In this document: positions 14,995 to 21,835 of the stretch, piece after piece
Numbering within the stretch: position 1 is the first letter of the stretch
Layout of the letters: each line of letters opens with the position of its first letter
Source of the DNA: Clostridia bacterium
GTDB taxonomy: Bacteria > Bacillota_A > Clostridia > Christensenellales > Aristaeellaceae
Direction: 5' to 3'
Assembly: GCA_017620455.1 (NCBI GenBank)
Contig: JAFZQK010000053.1
Coordinates: 1-24,257, forward strand
Length of the DNA stretch: 24,257 nucleotides
Notes under the pieces: model-generated
What the model saw: only the letters and a program-made list of their open reading frames with translations
Database searches by the model: none
Told to the model about the DNA's origin: nothing
Translations under genes and position numbers: made by a program

Positions 14995-15752
14995 GTCTGC
15001 TCCTCCGCAACCAGCGATATGATTTCCCTGCCCTCGCCCCAGCGCAGGGTATGAGACGCCGCGCCCATGCCCAGGGACAGGTGCAGCGCCGCGATGCCGT
15101 AATCCAGCGGCGATCCCAGGCCGCCCCGGCTGAGGATCAGCGTCCGCCCGGCGAAGGAAATGCGCCAGGGCTGGCGGTTCAGCGCGGAGGGGGCGCGCCG
15201 CACGCATTCCGCGGCGTTATAGGCCCACATGGGCCACTGGGTAGGGTCCCCCAGGCAGATTTCGCTGAGCTTTTTGCGCTTAACGCCCTTTTCCGGCCGG
15301 TCCGCGGGGATGCCCAGGGGCGTCACCGCCAACACCTTTTCCCCCGGCTCCAGGCTCAGGTCCCCCAGGCCGGAGCGGCGGAAGCCCGCCACCCAGCAGG
15401 TGCCCACGCCCAGGGACGCCGCCTCCAGCACCAGCGCCTCGCCCCCGGCCCCGGCGTACAGCGCCGCCCGGGGATCCTCCCGGTCGTCGGCAATGACGGC
15501 GGCGTAGCGGTTGGTGCCGCCGATCTGCTCCACAAAGGGCAGCTTGCGGAACAGCATGGCGCTGGCCGCCTCCCCGATCAGGATGCGCATTCCGGGCAGG
15601 CGGATACGCGCCGCGGCGTAGTGCAGCGCGCTCATCTGCTCCACGTCGGGAGCGTCGGCATAAGCGCGCACGCTGCGGCGGTGCGCCACCGCGTTCAGCC
15701 ATTTTTCCCGCTGGGCGGGCGCAAAGCAGCCGTTCAGCGCGCAGCGATCCAT
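14991..15752 (-). CDS. nitroreductase-family protein (duplicated TM-nitroreductase type)
   Basis: A 253-residue flavin-dependent oxidoreductase-like protein. HRRSVRAY (24-31) is the usual FMN-phosphate-binding start of nitroreductases, and GEALVLEAASLGVGTCWVAGF is the conserved central helix. A second RRAPSALNRQPWRI block, normally found near the N-terminus of nitroreductases, occurs in the C-terminal half, as in the PF14512-type family that folds as two halves. The substrate is unknown. AGGAAGG suits the ATG at 15750-15752 (eight-base gap) better than the upstream GTG (15761) or ATG (15758). The gene overlaps rarA by four bases and is expressed from the promoter at 15774-15802. Confidence 0.82.
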   Translation of the reverse strand: MDRCALNGCFAPAQREKWLNAVAHRRSVRAYADAPDVEQMSALHYAAARIRLPGMRILIGEAASAMLFRKLPFVEQIGGTNRYAAVIADDREDPRAALYAGAGGEALVLEAASLGVGTCWVAGFRRSGLGDLSLEPGEKVLAVTPLGIPADRPEKGVKRKKLSEICLGDPTQWPMWAYNAAECVRRAPSALNRQPWRISFAGRTLILSRGGLGSPLDYGIAALHLSLGMGAASHTLRWGEGREIISLVAEEQT

Positions 15753-15773
15753 GGTCATCACCTTCCTGAAAAC

Positions 15774-15802
15774 AGTTTATCACCAATGAGGCCCCGCGTC
15801 AA
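15774..15802 (-). promoter_or_regulatory. promoter of the nitroreductase-rarA unit
   Basis: On the minus strand TTGACG (15797-15802) and TAAACT (15774-15779) are 17 bases apart, and a TG one base before the -10 box makes it an extended -10 type. It is back to back with the AEC permease promoter. Confidence 0.65.
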
Positions 15803-15813
15803 ATCCCGCGCCC

Positions 15814-15842
15814 TTGACATTTCCCGCCCCTGCGCCTATAAT
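15814..15842 (+). promoter_or_regulatory. perfect-consensus sigma-A promoter of the AEC permease
   Basis: TTGACA (15814-15819), a 17-base spacer and TATAAT (15837-15842) match the consensus at every position. The gene starts 37 bases after the -10 box. Confidence 0.9.
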
Positions 15843-15879
15843 CCACCCAGATGCGAAAGAAAAGAAAGGGGGCGGCGGC

Positions 15880-16803
15880 ATGTTCGGGATCGCGCTTGGC
15901 AACGTGCTTCTGACCCTTCTGTATATCCTGCCGGGCTTTCTGCTGTGCCGCTGCAAAAAGGGCACGGCGGAACATCTGCCCACCCTGGCGGCGGTGCTGG
16001 TGTACATCCTGTCCCCCTGCCTGCCCGTATCCGCCTTCCTGGATCTGGAGTTTTCCTGGCCGGCCTTCGGGGACCTGATGCTGTTTTTCGCGCTGACGCT
16101 GCTGCTGCAGGGCGCATTTATCGCAATCCTCTTTTTCTTCCTGCGCGGACGGTATGACGACGCGCGCTGCCGCATCCCGAACGTGGGCACGGTGCTGGGC
16201 AACGTGGGGTTTTTCGGCATTCCCATCATGAAGGCCCTGCTGCCCCAGAACCCGGAGGTGGCGGGCTACGCGGCCATGTACATCATTTCCATGAACATCC
16301 TGGTGTTCACCGTGGGCGTGTTCTGCCTGACCCGGGATAAAAAGTATATGAGCCTCCGATCCGCCCTTATGAACCCCACCATGGCCGGGGTGGCCGTGGC
16401 GCTGCCGCTGTATTTTACCGGCGCGCAGCATTACCTGCCGGAAATGCTGGTAAGCGCCGTGCACCTGCTGGGAAAAATGACCACGCCCATGTGCATGTTC
16501 ATCCTGGGCATGCGCCTGTCCACCGTGCCGGTGAAATCCCTGTTTTCAAAGCCCTTCGTATACGGCGTCGCCCTGGGAAAGCTGCTGCTGTTCCCGCTGT
16601 TCGCCTATCTGTGCGTCCTGTTCCTGCCGCTGCCCTTTTCCTTCAAGGCCAGCATCCTCATCCTGTCCGCCACGCCCTGCGCCACCATCGTGATGAACCT
16701 GGCGGAGCTGTACCGCACCGAACGGACGCTGTGCAGCAACTGCGTGCTGCTGAGCACGCTGCTCTGCTTCCTCACGATCCCGCTTCTGGCCCTGCTGCTT
16801 TGA
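15880..16803 (+). CDS. AEC (auxin efflux carrier) family permease
   Basis: A 307-residue integral membrane protein with about ten hydrophobic segments and the family signatures NVGTVLGNVGFFGIPI (around residues 100-115), NPTMAGVAVALPLYF, TTPMCMFILGMRLS near 202-215, and SATPCATIVMNLAELY near the C-terminus. Bacterial AEC proteins move organic acids such as malate or other small molecules; the substrate here cannot be read from sequence. AAAGGGGG lies seven bases before the ATG at 15880. An upstream in-frame ATG at 15814 lies inside the promoter and is rejected. The last 32 bases overlap the end of recX on the other strand. Confidence 0.88.
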   Translation: MFGIALGNVLLTLLYILPGFLLCRCKKGTAEHLPTLAAVLVYILSPCLPVSAFLDLEFSWPAFGDLMLFFALTLLLQGAFIAILFFFLRGRYDDARCRIPNVGTVLGNVGFFGIPIMKALLPQNPEVAGYAAMYIISMNILVFTVGVFCLTRDKKYMSLRSALMNPTMAGVAVALPLYFTGAQHYLPEMLVSAVHLLGKMTTPMCMFILGMRLSTVPVKSLFSKPFVYGVALGKLLLFPLFAYLCVLFLPLPFSFKASILILSATPCATIVMNLAELYRTERTLCSNCVLLSTLLCFLTIPLLALLL

Positions 16804-17389
16804 CCGCCGCCTCCGCAGCCTTCCTTGCGACGCTCCATCCGTAGCCCCGGCGCAATAACGCCTGGGCGATTTTTTTCGCGTCCCCCCGGAATTTCCGCGT
16901 CATTTTCACGGCCTGGCCGTATGCCCGTTCAAATTCCTCTTCCCCGGAAAAATCCGCCAGCGCCGTCCGGGCTTCGCTCTCGCTCACGCCCTTCATCCGC
17001 AGCTCCCGGGCGATCCGGTCCCGGCCGTACTTCTTTTTCCGGCTGTCCGTCCACTGCTCCGCGAACCGGCCGTCGGACACCAGGGCGTGCCGCGTCAGCG
17101 TTTCCATCACCCGGGCGATCGTCTCCGCGTCGTAGCAGGACCGGCGCAGCCGGGAAACCACTTCCTTTTCGCTGCGCTCCCGGAGAGCCAGGAATTTCAT
17201 GGCCGCCTCCAGCGCGTGGGGATAGCCCCGCTGGGCCATGAACGCCCGGTAAGCCTCCGGGTCGATCTTCTCCCCCGTCCGCAGCCGCCGCTCCAGATAC
17301 ACCGCGCTGGGGATCCTCAATTCGTCCCCGGACAGCAATCTCACCGTGGCCACTCCGCCCCGGCGCGTGATCTGCGTGATCTGATCCAT
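16772..17389 (-). CDS. recX: regulatory protein RecX
   Basis: A 205-residue RecX-family protein, which binds RecA filaments and limits recombination. The three-helix repeats are visible: ALEAAMKFLALRERSEKEVVSRL (about 58-80), ALVSDGRFAEQWTDSRKKKYGRDRIARELRMKGV (about 101-135) and KIAQALLRRGYGWSVARKA near the end. The N-terminal 50 residues form the extra beta-rich part seen in longer Gram-positive RecX. It begins three bases after the hydrolase stop and is probably coupled to it. GGGGG lies eight bases before the ATG. No recA is in the window. Confidence 0.88.
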   Translation of the reverse strand: MDQITQITRRGGVATVRLLSGDELRIPSAVYLERRLRTGEKIDPEAYRAFMAQRGYPHALEAAMKFLALRERSEKEVVSRLRRSCYDAETIARVMETLTRHALVSDGRFAEQWTDSRKKKYGRDRIARELRMKGVSESEARTALADFSGEEEFERAYGQAVKMTRKFRGDAKKIAQALLRRGYGWSVARKAAEAAVKAAGPEAGS

Positions 17390-17392
17390 TTT

Positions 17393-18517
17393 TTATTCCC
17401 CCAGAAACAGGCGGATCATCTCCGCGTTCAGATCGGCCAGCACGCCCCGGCGGGCTTCGCCGGCCCCGCTGGTCAGCAGGGCATAGCCCCTTTTCGCCTC
17501 CGGATCGAAAAACAGCCCGTGCACCGCGCCGTAGGCCATGCCCTGATGCCCGTACAGCGTCCGGGGGCACAGATGCGCGTCCCGGAGGATGAAGGTGCCG
17601 ATCCCCTGCCACAGATTGTCCGCCCGGCCGGTGAAGGGCGATACGCTTTCGCGCATTTCCCGCAGGCTCTCTTCCGTCAGAAAGCCCGGCGCCATGCCCG
17701 CAATACCGATCCTCGCCAGGCTTTCCGCCGACAGGCACAGGCTGCCGTGGGCCAGGTTATAGTGGCGCTCCGCGTCGGCGCCGGGCGGCGGCAGGGGCCT
17801 TGCCTGCCGGGCCGCCGCGTCGTACCCCGGCCTCCGGGACGGGGGCAGGATGCGCCGGGCATCCGCCAGGAACCCCCGGGACTTCTGGGGATAGAACGTG
17901 GCGTCCGCTCCCAGCGGCCCGAACACCGTATCCTGCATGAGCGATTCAAAATTCTTCCCCGCCGCGGCTTCCATCACCACCCCGGCGATGCCGCCGCCCA
18001 GGTTGGAATATTCCCAGCCCCGGCCCGGCAGATGGGGGGCGAAGCTGTCCCCCTTCAGGATCTCGGACAGCGGCGCGCCCCGGACGATCCCGGCGGTGTA
18101 CTTTTTTCCGTCCCGCAGCCCCGCCGTGTGGGTGAGCAGCATCCGCAGGGTGATGGGCGTATCCGGCGCATCCGGATGGCGCAGGGAAAAGGGCAGCAGC
18201 CCGTTGACATCCGCATCCAGATCCAGGCCGTTTTCTTTCATTTTCATGGCCCCCAGAGCGGTGACGAACTTGCTCACCGACGCGGCCCGGTACACCGTAT
18301 CCGTCCGGGCCGGCGCGCCATGCCGGGCGTCGCCGAAGGAAAGCGCGCCCGTGATCCCGTTCTCGCCGAATACGCACAGCGACGCCCCCGCGCACCGGTA
18401 TTTGCGCAGGATCCTTTCCGCCGCCGCGGCCGTATCCCCGGGCAGCGTGCTTTCCCGCACCCGCCCGCGGATGGGCAGCAGATGCAGCGCCGTCCTGTAC
18501 CGGGCCCAGTTTTTCAT
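17393..18517 (-). CDS. serine hydrolase of the beta-lactamase/penicillin-binding (class C-like) family
   Basis: A 374-residue PF00144-type protein. The three active-site elements are present: SVSK with Ser80 and Lys83, the Tyr-X-Asn motif YSN at 170-172, and HQG at 324-326 in the position of the KTG box. ITLRMLLTHTAGL (122-134) is also typical. Members include esterases, D-aminopeptidases and peptidoglycan-modifying enzymes; real beta-lactamase activity cannot be claimed. The N-terminus shows no convincing signal peptide, so a cytoplasmic role is likely, unusual for a wall enzyme. GAGGT precedes the ATG at 18515-18517. It is followed by recX after three bases. Confidence 0.83.
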   Translation of the reverse strand: MKNWARYRTALHLLPIRGRVRESTLPGDTAAAAERILRKYRCAGASLCVFGENGITGALSFGDARHGAPARTDTVYRAASVSKFVTALGAMKMKENGLDLDADVNGLLPFSLRHPDAPDTPITLRMLLTHTAGLRDGKKYTAGIVRGAPLSEILKGDSFAPHLPGRGWEYSNLGGGIAGVVMEAAAGKNFESLMQDTVFGPLGADATFYPQKSRGFLADARRILPPSRRPGYDAAARQARPLPPPGADAERHYNLAHGSLCLSAESLARIGIAGMAPGFLTEESLREMRESVSPFTGRADNLWQGIGTFILRDAHLCPRTLYGHQGMAYGAVHGLFFDPEAKRGYALLTSGAGEARRGVLADLNAEMIRLFLGE

Positions 18518-18538
18518 GCGTCACCTCTGGAATAAACC

Positions 18539-18553
18539 GCCCGGATGCCGGGC
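18539..18553. repeat. short inverted repeat in the divergent gap
   Basis: GCCCGG-atg-CCGGGC is a perfect six-base stem with a three-base loop in the 73-base gap between the hydrolase and the coat genes. I could not identify a sigma-A, sigma-G or sigma-K promoter for the coat genes here with confidence. Confidence 0.4.
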
Positions 18554-18590
18554 AAAATGGAAGCATCAACGAATAAAGGAGGAATCCCCT

Positions 18591-18800
18591 ATGCCGAATC
18601 CCCAGGGCTGCGCCCTGACCAGCAAAGACCTGAGCGTCATCGAGGATCAGCTGACCCACATCGCCACCGCCTGCCGGGTGGCGGAAACCTACGCCGGCCA
18701 GTTTCAGAATCCCCAGCTGAAAAACCTGGCGTCCTCGGTGGCCCAGCATCACCGCCAGCATTTCGACGCCCTGTTCGCTTACCTGAACGGCTGTCAGTAA
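18591..18800 (+). CDS. small coat-type protein, upstream partner of the CotF-like gene
   Basis: A 69-residue acidic-to-neutral helical protein (SKDLSVIEDQLTHIATACRV, then AETYAGQFQNPQLKNLAS and HHRQHFDALF). Its all-helical pattern with conserved-looking His and Glu positions recalls half of the ferritin-like/Coat_F fold. AAAGGAGG lies eight bases before the ATG at 18591. It is followed after 18 bases by the CotF-like gene, and small genes of this kind are often paired in clostridia. The assignment rests mostly on context. Confidence 0.7.
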   Translation: MPNPQGCALTSKDLSVIEDQLTHIATACRVAETYAGQFQNPQLKNLASSVAQHHRQHFDALFAYLNGCQ

Positions 18801-18818
18801 AAAAAGGAGGAGAAAACG

Positions 18819-19112
18819 ATGCCTCAGAATCAAAGCGCCGCCGGCGCCCAGCCCCTCACCGACCAGGAGCTGGCCTTCGATCTGCTCTATCAGGAAAAGG
18901 CCCTCATGGCCAACATGACCAGCGAGGTGCTGGAATCCAGCCAGCCCGGCATGCGTCAGGTGCTCAACGACTGCTATTTGCAGATGGGCCAGGACCAATT
19001 GGACATCTGGAACGTCATGGCCCAGCAGGGCTGGTATCCCGTCAAGCCCGCCGACGCCCAGGACGTGCAGACGGCCAAGGACAAGTACACCCAGATGCGG
19101 GGAACGCTGTAA
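18819..19112 (+). CDS. CotF-family spore coat protein
   Basis: A 97-residue helical protein. LTDQELAFDLLYQEKALMANMTSEVLESS, read as pieces around residues 13-42, then LRQVLNDCYL-like and MAQQGWYPVKPA (68-79) are typical of the Coat_F family, in which a ferritin-like bundle ends with the GWY-P signature. Such proteins are made in the mother cell during sporulation and assembled in the coat. A strong AAGGAGG precedes the ATG at 18819. The tail is followed by the terminator at 19126-19169. Confidence 0.85.
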   Translation: MPQNQSAAGAQPLTDQELAFDLLYQEKALMANMTSEVLESSQPGMRQVLNDCYLQMGQDQLDIWNVMAQQGWYPVKPADAQDVQTAKDKYTQMRGTL

Positions 19113-19125
19113 GGAGATCGCTGGA

Positions 19126-19169
19126 AGCAGGAGGGACCGTCTTTCCGGAGGAAAGGACGGCCCCTTCGC
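19126..19169 (+). terminator. probable terminator after the coat genes
   Basis: GGGACCGTCTTTCC and GGAAAGGACGGCCCC can pair as a long stem with one mismatch and one bulge, followed by TTCGCATTTT. The T tract is weak. A second small stem CCTCC-ggaaa-GGAGG lies just beyond, before the lgt stop on the other strand. Confidence 0.55.
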
Positions 19170-19190
19170 ATTTTCCTCCGGAAAGGAGGC

Positions 19191-19946
19191 TCATTCTTCC
19201 GCCGCCGGATAGGGCTTTTCGCCCCGGTGCTTCCGGCGCCGAAGGATCAGGGCGATCCCCGCGGCCAGCACCAGCGCGGCGGAAAGCGCCTGGCTGACCC
19301 GGACGCCGCCCCACATGAGGCTGTCGGTGCGCAGGCCCTCGATCACCGCGCGGCCCAGGCCGTACCAGCACAGATACAGTAAAAACAGATTGCCCCGGGC
19401 CGTGACCTTTTCCCGCATGCTCCACAGCAGCACAAAGCCCAGAAAATCCCACAGCGATTCATAGAAGAACGTGGCCATGTGCCACACGCCGTCCACCTGC
19501 ACCCCCGCGGGGAAAAACTGCCAGGCGGCGTTTTTGATTTCGTAGCCGTAGGCCTCGCCGTTGAAATAATTCCCCCAGCGACCCACCGCCTGGCCCAGGA
19601 TCAGCGCCGGGGCCACCAGGTCCGCCAGCACCAGGAAGGGCGCCTTTTTCCGCAGGCAGTACGCGCCGCCGCCGATCAGCCCGCCGATGACCCCCCCGTA
19701 AATGGCCAGTCCGCCGCGCCAGACGTAAAGGATGCTGACGGGATTATCCTTGTACATATCCCATTGGAACGCCACGTAGTACAGCCGGGCGCCGATCAGC
19801 GCCGCGGGCACCACCCACAGCGCCAGGTCCACCGCGGTGTCTTTTTTGAGGCCCATCCGTTTTTCCCGGCGGCTGCACAGCCACACCCCCAGCCCGATGG
19901 CCAGGGCGATCAGCACCCCGTAGATATGCACGACCCCGAACAGCAT
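19191..19946 (-). CDS. lgt: prolipoprotein diacylglyceryl transferase
   Basis: A 251-residue membrane enzyme that moves diacylglycerol from phosphatidylglycerol to the cysteine of prolipoproteins, the first step of lipoprotein maturation. The family signature GRWGNYFNGEAYG (121-133) contains the essential Arg and Asn, and IYGVLIALAIGLG near the start and RGGLAIYGGVIGG (77-89) are also conserved. About seven hydrophobic segments are present. The C-terminus is a short charged tail. GGAGGG lies six bases before the ATG at 19944-19946. It follows the aldo/keto reductase by 82 bases that hold a strong hairpin. Confidence 0.94.
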   Translation of the reverse strand: MLFGVVHIYGVLIALAIGLGVWLCSRREKRMGLKKDTAVDLALWVVPAALIGARLYYVAFQWDMYKDNPVSILYVWRGGLAIYGGVIGGLIGGGAYCLRKKAPFLVLADLVAPALILGQAVGRWGNYFNGEAYGYEIKNAAWQFFPAGVQVDGVWHMATFFYESLWDFLGFVLLWSMREKVTARGNLFLLYLCWYGLGRAVIEGLRTDSLMWGGVRVSQALSAALVLAAGIALILRRRKHRGEKPYPAAEE

Positions 19947-19969
19947 CTTTTTCCCTCCATGCGCAGACC

Positions 19970-20002
19970 GCGGCGGGCCTTTTTCCTATTTTGGCCCGCC
20001 GC
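19970..20002. repeat. strong hairpin upstream of lgt
   Basis: GCGGCGGGCC (19970-19979) and GGCCCGCCGC (19993-20002) form a perfect ten-base stem with a 13-base AT-rich loop, 24 bases before the lgt start. On the minus strand no T tract follows, so it is not a canonical terminator; it may be a processing or translation-control element, or a terminator whose T tract was lost. Confidence 0.6.
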
Positions 20003-20028
20003 GCACAGCTTCATTCCGTATGCAGTTG

Positions 20029-21177
20029 TTATTTTACCATATCCCGGTATTCCCGGTCAATCGTCTGCAGCCAATCGATGATGGAAATATGCTGGGGGCA
20101 CACGCTTTCGCAGCTGCCGCACTGCACGCATTTGGAGGCGTCGAAGCCCTTTTTCACCAGCTCCCCGTATTCCCACTGGAACCGGCCGGAGCTGTCGAAC
20201 ATTTTGCTCTGATCGTAGGGCCTGAAGATGTTGGGGATATGCACGTCCTGGGGGCAGGGCTGGCAGTAGGCGCAGCCGGTGCACTTGACGGGCATGCGGC
20301 TGAGGTACGCCTGCTTGAGCTCCCCGCAGAAGGCGCGCTCCCCGTCGGTGAGGCCGCCCGCCGTCAGGGTATCGAAGATGCGCAGGTTGTCCTCCAGCTG
20401 CTCCGGGGTGCTCATGCCGCTGAGGATGGTGGAAACCTCCGGATGGTCCGCCACGTAGGCGAAGGCCCATTCCACGGCGCTGCGCTGCTTTTCATAAGCG
20501 GCGATCATGTCCTTCACGTTGCCGGGCGGGTTCGCCAGGGCGCCGCCCCGCAGCGGCTCCATGATCACCACGGCGATGCCGCGCTTCCCCGCCTCCCTGA
20601 GGCCGTCCGCGGTGGCCTGCTCCCGGTCGTCCAGGTAATTGAACTGGATCTGGCACAGGTCCCATTCGTCCCAGTCGTTGAGGATGGTCATGAACGCGTC
20701 GAAATTATCGTGGAAAGAGAAGCCCGCCCGGCGGATGCGCCCGTCCCGGATGGCCTGCCGGAGGAAATCCTTGTAGTGGAAGGACTGCAGCTTCTGGAAG
20801 GTATCCCGGTTCAGGGCGTGGAGCAGGTAATTGTCCAGGTAAGCCACGTCCAGCTTCCTGAGCTGCTCGTCCAGCAGCCGATTCATGTCCTTTTCCTCCT
20901 GGCAGTACCAGGGAGGCAGCTTGGTGGTCAGCTGCACCCTTTCCCGGTATCCGTCCCGGAGGGCCAGGCCGGTGACGGTTTCGCTCTCCCCGTCGTGGTA
21001 CATGTAGGCCGTGTCCACGTAGGTGATGCCCCCGTCGATGCCCCGGCGGATCATCCCGATGGCCCGGGGCCGGTCGATCACGGTCTTTTCCCCGTCCTTC
21101 ACGGTGGGCAGCCGCATGGTGCCGAAGCCCAGGCGGGATACGTCCAGGCCGTGGCGTCCGAATTTCACGTATTGCAT
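20029..21177 (-). CDS. aldo/keto reductase with C-terminal ferredoxin domain
   Basis: A 382-residue oxidoreductase. The TIM-barrel half has LGFGTMRLP (16-24), YVDTAYMYHDGESE with Asp55 and Tyr60, TTKLP with the catalytic Lys near 87 and YLLHAL with His near 120. The C-terminal part carries CTGCAYCQPCP and CVQCGSCESVCP, each able to hold a [4Fe-4S] cluster, as in a widespread clostridial group of NADPH/ferredoxin-linked reductases whose substrates are largely unknown. GGGAGGG lies six bases before the ATG at 21175-21177; the longer open frame runs through the promoter. Lgt follows it on the same strand. Confidence 0.9.
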   Translation of the reverse strand: MQYVKFGRHGLDVSRLGFGTMRLPTVKDGEKTVIDRPRAIGMIRRGIDGGITYVDTAYMYHDGESETVTGLALRDGYRERVQLTTKLPPWYCQEEKDMNRLLDEQLRKLDVAYLDNYLLHALNRDTFQKLQSFHYKDFLRQAIRDGRIRRAGFSFHDNFDAFMTILNDWDEWDLCQIQFNYLDDREQATADGLREAGKRGIAVVIMEPLRGGALANPPGNVKDMIAAYEKQRSAVEWAFAYVADHPEVSTILSGMSTPEQLEDNLRIFDTLTAGGLTDGERAFCGELKQAYLSRMPVKCTGCAYCQPCPQDVHIPNIFRPYDQSKMFDSSGRFQWEYGELVKKGFDASKCVQCGSCESVCPQHISIIDWLQTIDREYRDMVK

Positions 21178-21233
21178 AGGTTTCCCTCCCGTATATCGCG
21201 CTTCCCGCGGGATTTCATTTTGCGTCCGTATCC

Positions 21234-21263
21234 AGTATAATGGAAGGGACGGGGCTTTGTCTA
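21234..21263 (-). promoter_or_regulatory. sigma-A type promoter of the aldo/keto reductase
   Basis: On the minus strand TAGACA (21258-21263) and TATACT (21234-21239) are 18 bases apart, each five of six. The leader is about 50 bases. Confidence 0.7.
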
Positions 21264-21314
21264 CTGTTCTTTCCCCCGTTTTTTCCTCCATTACGGATTT
21301 TTTCATTCTTCCCG

Positions 21315-21345
21315 TGAGGATTTCCCCCGCCGGCGCGTCTTATAA
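21315..21345 (+). promoter_or_regulatory. possible autoregulated ECF promoter of the sigma factor gene
   Basis: TGAGG followed 16 bases later by CGTC, then TTATAAG, lies about 35 bases before the sigma factor start. It partly resembles the TGAAAC-N16-CGTC pattern of Bacillus ECF promoters. The match is incomplete, so this is a candidate only. Confidence 0.3.
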
Positions 21346-21373
21346 GCGGAACGCGCTCCAAGAGGTGATTGCA

Positions 21374-21835
21374 ATGGACAAGGATTTCTTCGTGCAGGCC
21401 ATCGAGGCCCACAGCGGCAGCATGTACCGCGTGGCCTGCGCCGTGCTGGGCCCCCGGGACGAATGCCGGGACGCCCTGCAGGAAACGGCGCTGAAGGCCT
21501 GGGAGAAGCGGCACACCCTGCGGGATGAAAGCAAATTCAAAAGCTGGATCATCCGCATCCTGGTGAACGAATGCCGCAACATCCAGCGGGCGCGCAGGCG
21601 TATGATCCCAGTGGAGCAGATCCCGGATTCCCCCGCGCCGCCTCCGCCGGACCCCGCCCTCGCCATGGCGCTCAGGGCCCTGCCGGAAAAATACCGGCTG
21701 CCCCTGACGCTGCAGTGCAGCGAAGGAATGAGCTACCAGGAGATCGCCTCGGCGCTCAGGCTCACGGAAGGCGCCGTCCGGGGGCGCATCCACCGGGCCA
21801 AAGAAATGCTGAGAAAGGAGCTGGAGGCAGAATGA
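21374..21835 (+). CDS. ECF-type RNA polymerase sigma factor
   Basis: A 153-residue sigma-70 family protein with only regions 2 and 4, as in ECF sigma factors. Region 2 spans about 12-77 (DALQETALKAWEKRHTLRDE, then FKSWIIRILVNECRN, a classic block). Region 4 spans about 96-150 (LPEKYRLPLTLQCSEGMSYQ and LRLTEGAVRGRIHRAKEML) with the helix-turn-helix. A proline-rich linker (86-94) joins them. AGAGGTGA precedes the ATG at 21374. Its stop overlaps the next gene in an ATGA, the usual arrangement with an anti-sigma factor. Confidence 0.92.
   Translation: MDKDFFVQAIEAHSGSMYRVACAVLGPRDECRDALQETALKAWEKRHTLRDESKFKSWIIRILVNECRNIQRARRRMIPVEQIPDSPAPPPPDPALAMALRALPEKYRLPLTLQCSEGMSYQEIASALRLTEGAVRGRIHRAKEMLRKELEAE

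Noticed and set aside
15814..15879. Earlier ATG start for the AEC permease
   Set aside because: That ATG region is the promoter itself; AAAGGGGG at 15865-15872 points to the ATG at 15880.
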